Position numbers and translations under genes: made by a program. From NCBI RefSeq assembly GCF_003217775.1, contig NZ_QJVJ01000002.1, forward strand, positions 558,001-622,000: 64,000 nt of DNA, written 5' to 3'. This document shows positions 16,849 through 24,429 of the stretch, in pieces. Under the pieces are notes generated by a model. That model ran no database searches. It saw only the letters and a list, made by a program, of their open reading frames with translations, and was not told the origin of the DNA. Positions within the stretch are counted from its first letter, which is position 1. Each line of letters begins with the position of its first letter. This DNA is from Paenibacillus flagellatus (GTDB taxonomy: Bacteria; Bacillota; Bacilli; Paenibacillales; NBRC-103111).

Positions 16849-18525
16849 ATGTATAAGCTTCTGGTAGTTGATGACGAGTCTACCGTTCGATACGGTTTAC
16901 GTAACTATATGAATTGGGAGAAATACGGCATCGAGTTCTCCGGGGAAGCGGATGACGGGGATACGGCTCTGGAAGCGGTCGAGCGATTCATGCCGGATAT
17001 CGTGCTCACGGACGTCCGCATGCCCACAATGGATGGGATTACGCTTTCGAAGGAGATTCGGAGGCGTTATCCGTGGATCAAGATTGTGTTTGTAAGCGGT
17101 CATGACGATTCGGAGTATATGAAATCCGCTATGAAAGTAAGTGCGGTTGACTATATCCTCAAACCGGTGAACCTGCAAGAGCTGTGTGCCGTAATCGAAC
17201 GTGTAGTTGCCGATCTGAACGCGGAGCAAACCGAACGGAAGATGACGCGGGACATGCAGGTGAAGCTGAAGGAGAGTATGCCGCTTCTTCGGGAGAAGTT
17301 CCTGATGTCGCTGATCGGCGACAACGTTTCGCAGCCGGGACGAATTCGCGAGAGAATGGACTTCCTGGATTTGCAGCTGCCGCTGGAGGCTTCATTTTGG
17401 GTCATGGTCGTCTCCATGGATAATCTGGCCGATATTCGGGGAACGAGATCGGAACGGGATTGGCAGTTGTTGTGTTACGCGGTGCAGAACATATGTCAGG
17501 AGTTGGCCGATCGTCACTTAAACGGATATATGTTCGAGTACCGTGGAGGCGAGTTTGTCGGTATACTGTATGCGGATGCCGGGGAGGCGTCGGTCGAGGA
17601 AAATCGTCACGGCTCCGAAGCGATCGATCATTCGGAGGAGCCCTTGTTTTTGCTCGCCAGCGATATCCGCGACCATTTGAAGTCGTTGCTAAAAATCGGT
17701 GTCACAATCGGTATCGGGGAACGGGTACCCGACTTGACCGGCTTGACGCAATCGTATGCGCAAGCGACCGAAGCCGTAGCCCGCAAATGGTATCTGGGAA
17801 AAAACCGGATCATTACGATGGACAGCCTCGAGCCAAACGATGAGAACTACTATAAATTCGATTATGCCAAGAGCAGTGAACTCGTATCCATCCTGAAGGG
17901 TGCCGATACGACCCAACTGCAGACGACACTTGACGAGCTATTCGCTAAGCTCTCCTTGAACCGCCGCGACGGTTTGAAATATTGCCGCAATGTCACCATG
18001 CAAATGATGCTGCTGGCGAAACAGCTCCTGCTCGAGCTGAATGTGCAGGCGAACGAGCCGGAAGAAGAGGAAACGCTGTACGTTGAACGTTTGTTTAACA
18101 TGGAGACGGTCGACGAGCTGCGTCATTTTTTGGAGACAACCCTGGTGAACGTTTGCCATAAAATCTCCGAGAAGCGGAGCGGGCGCGCCAACAACTTGGT
18201 AGGCCGCGTGCAGGCCATTATCGAACGGCGCTATTCGGACAACACCTTGACCGTATCCGAGATCGGCAAGGAGGTTTACTTGACCGATACGTATGTAAGC
18301 TTGCTGTTCAAGCAGGAGACCGGCCAGACGGTCAATGAATATTTAACGCATTACCGTATCGAGAGAGCGAAGGAAATGCTGAAGGATCCGAGTCAGAAGC
18401 TATACGATATTTGTTTTGCCGTAGGATATGCCGACCCGAGCTATTTCAGCAAACTGTTCAAGAAGATCACCGGATTTACGCCAAGTTTCTATCGGGACAT
18501 CCAGCATTCAGGAAAGCGACAGTGA
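16849..18525 (+). CDS. YesN-type response regulator with AraC DNA-binding domain
   Basis: This 558-residue response regulator has a receiver domain at residues 1-120 with acidic pocket DDE (8-10), phosphoacceptor Asp55 in IVLTDVRMPTMDG and Lys in YILKPVN. A long middle region follows, and an AraC/XylS helix-turn-helix pair lies at the C-terminus (about 455-555: YLTDTYVSLLFKQETGQTV, then ICFAVGYADPSYFSKLFKK). It would be phosphorylated by the kinase encoded next and activate the sugar importer genes at 20515-24002. The ATG at 16849 opens the receiver domain; the best ribosome binding site, GGGAG, is 10 bases upstream. The stop overlaps the kinase start by GTGA. Confidence 0.92.
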   Translation: MYKLLVVDDESTVRYGLRNYMNWEKYGIEFSGEADDGDTALEAVERFMPDIVLTDVRMPTMDGITLSKEIRRRYPWIKIVFVSGHDDSEYMKSAMKVSAVDYILKPVNLQELCAVIERVVADLNAEQTERKMTRDMQVKLKESMPLLREKFLMSLIGDNVSQPGRIRERMDFLDLQLPLEASFWVMVVSMDNLADIRGTRSERDWQLLCYAVQNICQELADRHLNGYMFEYRGGEFVGILYADAGEASVEENRHGSEAIDHSEEPLFLLASDIRDHLKSLLKIGVTIGIGERVPDLTGLTQSYAQATEAVARKWYLGKNRIITMDSLEPNDENYYKFDYAKSSELVSILKGADTTQLQTTLDELFAKLSLNRRDGLKYCRNVTMQMMLLAKQLLLELNVQANEPEEEETLYVERLFNMETVDELRHFLETTLVNVCHKISEKRSGRANNLVGRVQAIIERRYSDNTLTVSEIGKEVYLTDTYVSLLFKQETGQTVNEYLTHYRIERAKEMLKDPSQKLYDICFAVGYADPSYFSKLFKKITGFTPSFYRDIQHSGKRQ

Positions 18526-20357
18526 ATCGTATGACTTCTCTCATCCATCGTATGACAACGCGTATCCGATATGCAATGCGGCGTTTAGGCATGCCGAGAC
18601 GCTGGCTAATCACTTATTTGCTGTTGATCGTCTTACCGTCGACTATTCTTTTGTATGCCTACTACAAGCACTCGACGACGGTTTTGGAAGAGGAGGTTTC
18701 CGATTCCATGCTGCAAACGATGAAGCAAGCAGGCATCAACCTGTCCTATCGTTTCGGATACATCCGCGATATTGTCAACACGGTGACGATGAACCGGAAA
18801 CTGTATGAATTTTTAGAGGAAGAAAGCAACGTATCGGTTGCGCAACAGCTGGAAGAGACGAAAGAAATTCGGGATGTAGTCCGGAACGTTCAATCGAATG
18901 CCGATGTCTCCCGTTTGCGTTTATTTGTGAAAAGTACAAATATGTTGGCTAGCGAACACATCAACTTTTTCTCGCTCGACTCCTTGCAAAACTGGCCCTA
19001 TTACCGTAAAGTGCTGGACGCGAACGGCGGGATCGTCTGGACGAGCATCTATCAGGTGTCCTATATTGATCGGGGCGAGGAGTCGATTCTTTCCGTCGCC
19101 AGAATGCTGCATGATTCCAGGCAATACAATCAGGTGGCGGCGATTCTTGTTCTGGATGTGCCGGAGAAGCTGGTGATGGACATCTTGTCCGAAATCGACC
19201 TGACCAAACAAAAAAAAGTTTATATAGTCGATTCCGATGGGAAAGTTATGGCGCATACCGACCGGTCCTTGATCGGCATCCGGCTGTCGGATGAGCTTGC
19301 CGGAGTGATTGCCAGAGGAACGGATGGCAAAGAAAAGCTGCAGCTGGATAAGCAAGACGAATATATCGTTTATTCGACGATTGAAACGACGGGTTGGAAA
19401 GTTGTAGCCCAAGTGCCGGCATCCGAAATATCGGCCAGGGTCAAGCTGAATCAGGTTGCCGGTATTGCCACGCTCGTCGGCATTCTGATGTTGTTCTTTG
19501 TCCTCGTTTTCGCACTGCTTGCCGTCATTGTTCGCAGCATGAACAGGCGGATCGATAAGGTGATACGCGCCATTCGTCAAGAAGGCATCGAGTGGTTGGA
19601 TGGGAATCCGGCGCCGGAGGGCGATTTTATGCTGCTGGAACGCAGCGTCGACGTGCTCATTCATCGTGTGCATTCGTTGATGGAGCAAACTTACGAAGCT
19701 CAAGTGTTGGAGAGGGAAGCTCAGCTGAGGGCACTGCAAGCTCAGATTAATCCGCATTTTTTGTATAATACGCTCGATACGATCAATTGGATGGCCATCG
19801 GTCACAACGTGCACGATATTAGCCAAATGATCGACGCTTTGGCGAAGTATTTCCGCCTGAGCTTGAACAAAGGCCGCGATAAGATGACGGTGGAGGACGA
19901 GCTGACCCTTGCGCAGGTGTATCTGGACATACAGAAAAGCCGCTTTTTGAATTCATTCGATTACCGGATCGAAACGGATCCGAATGTGATGACATGCATC
20001 GTTCCCAAATTAACGCTGCAGCCCCTAGTGGAGAATGCGCTTTTGCACGGCATCCGGAAGATGAAGAACAAACAGGGCATGATCCGGATCACGGCCTCCC
20101 GTCAAGAGGGCTTCCTAATCTTAACCGTTTCCGACGATGGAATCGGGATGGAGGGAGAACGAGCTCGGCTCCTTCTGGTGGAGCCGGTGCGGGAGTTACA
20201 AACGGATGGTCTGGGCAGCTCCTACGGGCTGAATAACGTGAATGAACGGATCAAGCTGTTTGCCGGCGAATCTTCCGGACTTAGCATTTGCTCAAGCCCG
20301 GGTGAAGGAACGACCGTCACCATACGAATCAAACTCAACGTTCAGGAACATTCCTGA
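18522..20357 (+). CDS. YesM-type sensor histidine kinase
   Basis: This 611-residue membrane kinase of the LytS/YesM class has a first membrane segment WLITYLLLIVLPSTILLYAY, an extracellular sensor region of about 270 residues, then a second segment, IATLVGILMLFFVLVFALLA, and a HAMP-like linker. The His_kinase domain contains QINPHFLYNTLDTINWMA with His about residue 412, and the ATPase N-box LVENALLHGI plus DDGIGM follow. I chose the GTG at 18522 with AGGAA upstream; it overlaps the regulator stop in GTGA. An ATG at 18531 is the alternative. The partner is the preceding regulator and the likely targets are the downstream importer genes. Confidence 0.92.
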   Translation: MNRMTSLIHRMTTRIRYAMRRLGMPRRWLITYLLLIVLPSTILLYAYYKHSTTVLEEEVSDSMLQTMKQAGINLSYRFGYIRDIVNTVTMNRKLYEFLEEESNVSVAQQLEETKEIRDVVRNVQSNADVSRLRLFVKSTNMLASEHINFFSLDSLQNWPYYRKVLDANGGIVWTSIYQVSYIDRGEESILSVARMLHDSRQYNQVAAILVLDVPEKLVMDILSEIDLTKQKKVYIVDSDGKVMAHTDRSLIGIRLSDELAGVIARGTDGKEKLQLDKQDEYIVYSTIETTGWKVVAQVPASEISARVKLNQVAGIATLVGILMLFFVLVFALLAVIVRSMNRRIDKVIRAIRQEGIEWLDGNPAPEGDFMLLERSVDVLIHRVHSLMEQTYEAQVLEREAQLRALQAQINPHFLYNTLDTINWMAIGHNVHDISQMIDALAKYFRLSLNKGRDKMTVEDELTLAQVYLDIQKSRFLNSFDYRIETDPNVMTCIVPKLTLQPLVENALLHGIRKMKNKQGMIRITASRQEGFLILTVSDDGIGMEGERARLLLVEPVRELQTDGLGSSYGLNNVNERIKLFAGESSGLSICSSPGEGTTVTIRIKLNVQEHS

Positions 20358-20367
20358 GCCGGATCAG

Positions 20368-20396
20368 CCCCCTGATGAGATGGGGGATTTTTTTTT
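20368..20396 (+). terminator. Terminator after the YesN/YesM pair
   Basis: CCCCC (20368-20372) pairs with GGGGG (20382-20386), followed by A and nine T. It lies 11 bases after the kinase stop and separates the regulators from the importer operon. Confidence 0.75.
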
Positions 20397-20462
20397 GCAG
20401 CTGTATAGAAGAGGACCAGAAATTGATGATTTGCCTTCTACAAACCGTTATAGCCTCTCTAC

Positions 20463-20468
20463 TATAAT
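20463..20468 (+). promoter_or_regulatory. Candidate -10 of the first sugar-importer operon
   Basis: TATAAT lies 47 bases before the permease start and after the terminator. The -35 position (20440-20445, ACAAAC) is poor, which fits an activator-dependent promoter. Confidence 0.45.
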
Positions 20469-20514
20469 GAAACCATTCATCAGAAACAAAAAAGATAGCC
20501 ATGGAGGTTGTAAG

Positions 20515-21480
20515 GTGAGCCACTCGACTGCACAAATCAGCCAATCAAGCTCTTCAGCCCACCCCATCAAAGAGAGAGGCCGGCGTTGGAAGCTATTCCG
20601 ATCAAACCTGGATACCTATGTTTTGCTTTTACCGGGACTTGCTTTCTTGTTGTTGTTCAAATACACGCCGATGTATGGAATCGTCATTGCCTTTCAGGAT
20701 TTCAATATTTTTGACGGCATCTCGGGTAGCAGGTGGGTAGGGCTGGAGCAATTCCAAAAGCTCGTTCATTCCGATGAATTCATGCAAGTGTTTCGCAATA
20801 CGCTGCTGATCAGCTTCTACAAAATTTTTCTGCTGTTCCCCATTCCGATCCTATTGGCATTGATTCTGAACGAGGTCGGCAAAATGTGGTTTAAACGCTC
20901 CGTTCAGACGATCGTGTACTTGCCCCATTTCCTTTCTTGGGTCATTATTTCAGGGCTGTTCGTCAACATCCTGTCGCCGTCTACCGGAATTGTAAACGCT
21001 ATCATTGAATCGTTCGGAGGGGAACCGATCTCCTTCCTGATCGACAACAACTACTTTCGCAGCGTTGTCGTGTTCACGGCGGGCTGGAAGGAAGCGGGCT
21101 GGAACGCCATCATCTTTATCGCCGCAATAGCAAGCATTGACCAGGACCAGTATGAGGCAGCTTCGATGGACGGGGCCAGCCGAATTCAGAAAATGATCCA
21201 TATCACGTTGCCCGGCATCGCCCCGACGATCGTTCTCGTGTTCATTCTGCGGATCGGGAACTTGCTGGATGCCGGTACGGAACAAATCCTGACGCTCTAT
21301 AACCCTGTTGTATATGAAACGGGGGATGTGATCGGAACTTATGTATATCGGATCGGGTTAGGCAAAATGGATTACAGCTTCAGTACGGCCGTTGGATTAT
21401 TCAATTCCGTCGTCGGATTCCTCCTGATTATATCCGGCAATTTCCTAAGCAAGAAGCTAGTAAAACGAAGTATATGGTAG
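20515..21480 (+). CDS. Sugar ABC transporter permease (LplB type)
   Basis: This 321-residue inner-membrane permease has about six segments, starting with TYVLLLPGLAFLLLFKY. The EAA loop that docks the ATPase is YEAASMDGASRIQKMIHITLPG, split across residues of about 220-240. The N-terminal 40 residues are polar and cytoplasmic. I chose the GTG at 20515 with GGAGG seven bases upstream; an upstream ATG lacks a ribosome binding site. It would form a heterodimer with the next permease and accept substrate from the lipoprotein at 22467. No ATPase gene is present, so a shared MsmX-type ATPase is inferred. LplB-type systems import oligosaccharides. Confidence 0.92.
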   Translation: MSHSTAQISQSSSSAHPIKERGRRWKLFRSNLDTYVLLLPGLAFLLLFKYTPMYGIVIAFQDFNIFDGISGSRWVGLEQFQKLVHSDEFMQVFRNTLLISFYKIFLLFPIPILLALILNEVGKMWFKRSVQTIVYLPHFLSWVIISGLFVNILSPSTGIVNAIIESFGGEPISFLIDNNYFRSVVVFTAGWKEAGWNAIIFIAAIASIDQDQYEAASMDGASRIQKMIHITLPGIAPTIVLVFILRIGNLLDAGTEQILTLYNPVVYETGDVIGTYVYRIGLGKMDYSFSTAVGLFNSVVGFLLIISGNFLSKKLVKRSIW

Positions 21481-21493
21481 GAGGCAGCTTGAC

Positions 21494-22372
21494 ATGAAGA
21501 ACCGAACGATCTCCGACATCTCTCTCGATGTTATCATCTACGGAACGTTGTTGCTCTTAACCTTTGTAACTTTGCTTCCTTTTGTGAACGTATTGTCCAA
21601 GGCGGTAAGCGAAGAGTGGGCGGTCGTCTCCGGAAAGGTCGGTTTATTCCCGGTCGGCTTCCAGCTCGATACGATGAAATTCGTCATCACCTCGAACCCA
21701 TTCATCCGTTCCTTCTCCGTATCCGTGTTTATAACCGTTGTAGGTACGGCGCTATCCTTGCTTATTACGGCCATTACGGCCTACCCGCTATCGAAGCGTC
21801 ATTTGCCCGGAATCGGATTTGTCATGATCTTGTTCGTATTCACGATGCTGTTCAACGGGGGCATCATTCCGAACTATATGTTGATTCGCAATCTCGGACT
21901 CCTTGATAGCCTGTGGTCGTTAATTTTGCCATCGCTAGTCAGTGTTTTTAACCTGCTTGTAATCAAAAGCTATTTCGAGTCGCTTCCGGAAAGTCTCGAG
22001 GAGTCCGCAAGAATGGACGGCGCTCGAACGTTCACCGTCTTGTTCCGTATTTTCCTTCCGTTAAGCGGACCGGTGCTTGCTACAATCGCTTTGTTCTACG
22101 CCGTGTCGTATTGGAACGATTTCTTTAATGCGATGGTGTACATCAACAGCCCATCCCTTAAGCCTTTGCAGCTGTATTTGCGCGATATCGTCTTGAACGC
22201 TGCTTCCGCCACTGCCGGGATGGAAGTCTCGCAGGACGATATGATGAATCTTTCTCCGGATAACGTACGATCCGCAACCGTAATCGCCTCGACGATTCCG
22301 ATCTTGCTCCTGTATCCCTACTTGCAAAAGCATTTTATCAAGGGGGTTTTGATCGGCTCCGTCAAAGGATAA
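21494..22372 (+). CDS. Carbohydrate ABC transporter permease (YtcP type)
   Basis: The 292-residue second permease of the importer has about six membrane segments, beginning DVIIYGTLLLLTFVTLLPF. The EAA-like motif is ESLEESARMDGARTFTVLFR with a following FLPLSGPV. The C-terminus HFIKGVLIGSVKG is characteristic of the YtcP group. GGAGG precedes the ATG 14 bases after the previous stop, so the two permeases are cotranscribed. A strong hairpin separates this gene from the binding-protein gene. Confidence 0.92.
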   Translation: MKNRTISDISLDVIIYGTLLLLTFVTLLPFVNVLSKAVSEEWAVVSGKVGLFPVGFQLDTMKFVITSNPFIRSFSVSVFITVVGTALSLLITAITAYPLSKRHLPGIGFVMILFVFTMLFNGGIIPNYMLIRNLGLLDSLWSLILPSLVSVFNLLVIKSYFESLPESLEESARMDGARTFTVLFRIFLPLSGPVLATIALFYAVSYWNDFFNAMVYINSPSLKPLQLYLRDIVLNAASATAGMEVSQDDMMNLSPDNVRSATVIASTIPILLLYPYLQKHFIKGVLIGSVKG

Positions 22373-22393
22373 CTTTGTGCAAGCTTCGATTCG

Positions 22394-22430
22394 CATTAAT
22401 TTCAAGCAGGGACGCCTGCAAGAATTAATG
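22394..22430 (+). other. Stable mRNA hairpin between permease and binding-protein genes
   Basis: CATTAATT (22394-22401) pairs with AATTAATG (22423-22430), and inside it GCAGG (22406-22410) pairs with CCTGC (22415-22419). There is no U run, so it is not a typical terminator. It sits 37 bases before the binding-protein start and may be a processing or stabilising element that raises the level of the last gene. Confidence 0.6.
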
Positions 22431-22466
22431 ATATAGATTACAAAAATCATACGGGGAGGGTTTATT

Positions 22467-24002
22467 TTGAAAAAGAATTGTAAGCATGCGATGGCTCTGC
22501 TTATGGCCGGCTCTTTGGCCATAACGGCAGCATGCGGCACTTCGGGTTCCAATTCGGATACGGATTCGTCATCGACGACTCCAACGACCGCGGACAAGCC
22601 AAAGCCGACCTTGAGAAATTTGAGCGTCTGGATGCAGGATGATTACAATCATTACCCTGTAGCCAAAATGCTTGAGGAAAAAACGGGATATAAAGTGCAG
22701 TACGATATGCTTCCTCAGGAAAACGTGACGGAGAAGCTGAACCTGCTGATCGCTTCGGCGGAACCTTATGATGTAGTGACTACGCTGGGTACGAGCAGCT
22801 ACAAGGCGCTGTATTCGGACTATGCCAAGCGCGGGGCGCTGGTAGATTTGGGGCCGCTTATCGATAAGTACGGACCCCATATAAAGGCAAGCCTATCGCA
22901 GGAAACATTGGATGCGGCAAAGGTAGACGGCAAGCTGTACGGCATCCCGGTCAAAACGCTCGCCAACGTATCCAGTTCCTTGATGATCCGCAAAGATTGG
23001 CTTGATAAGCTCGGGCTGAAGATGCCTACAACTACGGATGAGCTGGTTGCCGTATTGAAAGCATTTAAGGAGAAAGACCCTGGAGGCAACGGTGCCAAGA
23101 ACATCCCGTTTGCGATTTCCGGCACCGCCAGCATCGTGGAGAACCTTGCGGGAGCATTCGGTATTCCGAACACGTGGAACGAAGTGGACGGCAAGCTGCT
23201 GCCCCGTGCCATGGATCCGGCTTATAAGGACTATGTCACCTTCATGAACAACCTTTTCAACGAAGGCTTGTTAGACAAGGAGTTCCCGATCAATCAGGCA
23301 GCGACTGTGAATGAGAAATTCACCAGCGGCAGAGTCGGCGTCATTGCCGTCGGCTGGGCCGGCGTTCCTATGCTGACCGATGCTCTAATCAAAAATAACC
23401 CGAATGCGCAAATGGTGTATATGCCTACTTTAAAGGGGCCGAAAGGAAAGTTTGGGTTGTCGGAGCCTACCGGGTTCGATCGTATTACGTTTATCCCGAA
23501 AGCTTCCAAAAATCCGGAGGATGCAATCAAGTGGATCAACGCCAAGCTGGACAAAGACACGTTCCGCAATACGGCGATCGGGGAAGAAAACAAGCATTAT
23601 ACGTTTAAAGACGGTGCTTATACGCCTATATTGCCGATTTTCAATGATGAACGCAATCAAGCAGTCAATTTCTTGACCGGTTCGGATGAGAAAAACTATC
23701 CGACCTACTGGCAGGCGCGCGTACGCAAAGATAGCCGTTTGTTCGCCGCTTGGGAATACTTGAACGTGAAAGAGCCGGCCAGCATCCGAGTAAAAGATCC
23801 TCTCGGCATGAGCCCGTACTTGCAGGAGTATTCCAAACATAATGCATCTCTGAGCACGATGGTGAACGACCAAACGGTCAAATACATCTCCGGCGGAGAA
23901 CCGATCTCAAGCTTGGATGCCTTTATCGCGAAGTTCAAGGCAGCCGGCGGGGAGGCAAGCGTGAAGGAAGTGAATGATTGGTACACGGCGACAAAGAAAT
24001 AA
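22467..24002 (+). CDS. Extracellular sugar-binding lipoprotein of ABC importer
   Basis: The 511-residue protein begins MKKNCKHAMALLMAGS and has Cys23 in AITAACGTSG, a lipobox, followed by a Ser/Thr-rich tether. The mature part is a type-2 periplasmic-binding-protein fold of the LipO-like group: WMQDDYNHYPVAKMLEEKTG, then IRKDWLDKLGLKMPTTTDEL, a hallmark block. It would capture an oligosaccharide outside and deliver it to the two permeases upstream. The start is TTG with GGGGAGGG six bases upstream. Placement after the permeases is usual for this family. A hairpin terminator follows at 24049. Confidence 0.92.
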   Translation: MKKNCKHAMALLMAGSLAITAACGTSGSNSDTDSSSTTPTTADKPKPTLRNLSVWMQDDYNHYPVAKMLEEKTGYKVQYDMLPQENVTEKLNLLIASAEPYDVVTTLGTSSYKALYSDYAKRGALVDLGPLIDKYGPHIKASLSQETLDAAKVDGKLYGIPVKTLANVSSSLMIRKDWLDKLGLKMPTTTDELVAVLKAFKEKDPGGNGAKNIPFAISGTASIVENLAGAFGIPNTWNEVDGKLLPRAMDPAYKDYVTFMNNLFNEGLLDKEFPINQAATVNEKFTSGRVGVIAVGWAGVPMLTDALIKNNPNAQMVYMPTLKGPKGKFGLSEPTGFDRITFIPKASKNPEDAIKWINAKLDKDTFRNTAIGEENKHYTFKDGAYTPILPIFNDERNQAVNFLTGSDEKNYPTYWQARVRKDSRLFAAWEYLNVKEPASIRVKDPLGMSPYLQEYSKHNASLSTMVNDQTVKYISGGEPISSLDAFIAKFKAAGGEASVKEVNDWYTATKK

Positions 24003-24048
24003 TACCCGCTTAGGAATATTCAGAATAATCGGCCGCAATAGAGTCACA

Positions 24049-24090
24049 AGCCGCCGCCTCCTACCTAAATTCAGGGATGCGGCGGCTGTT
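24049..24090 (+). terminator. Terminator of the first importer operon
   Basis: AGCCGCCGC (24049-24057) pairs with GCGGCGGCT (24079-24087), followed by GTTGTT. The stem is strong but the U tail is interrupted. Confidence 0.65.
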
Positions 24091-24130
24091 GTTCATTCCC
24101 TGTAGTGCCGTCGAGTGACAAGAACTTGTA

Positions 24131-24222
24131 CCGGTTCGGATCTGACGGTAGAACCGGAGTGGAAAACATGATCCAGACTGGTGTCCGGCCCAAGCTTTAC
24201 ATAGGCCGAGTCGGGGTCGGCC
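24131..24222. other. Structured intergenic segment, possible degraded element
   Basis: Two perfect stems occur close together: CCGGTTC (24131-24137) with GAACCGG (24151-24157), and GGCCGA (24204-24209) with TCGGCC (24217-24222). They lie in the 427-bp gap between the importer operon and the next kinase, at the edge of the lower-G+C block. No ORF, tRNA or riboswitch signature is recognised. The remainder of the gap (24223-24429) is AT-rich, with a 10-bp palindrome GAAAGCTTTC at 24308 and a possible -10 TAGAAT at 24364. Confidence 0.4.
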
Positions 24223-24429
24223 GCCTTCTTTGAAAAACTTCATGCTGCGTTATAATTTTTAACAGATTAAATAAGAATCGGCTATTTGAGGTGCAAAGTT
24301 AGTTAAAGAAAGCTTTCGTAGCTTTGTAAAAGAAAAACGAACATATTTTTCGCTGCCCCATGCTAGAATGAAAGAAAATCGGGTGTCATTCGCGATCTCG
24401 ATCATTTCAGCAGGGGGAGGCATCATGGC

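Noticed and set aside
24131-24157. tRNA T-arm (GGTTCGGATC)
   Set aside because: The bases around it pair as a simple hairpin and no acceptor, D or anticodon stems can be drawn.
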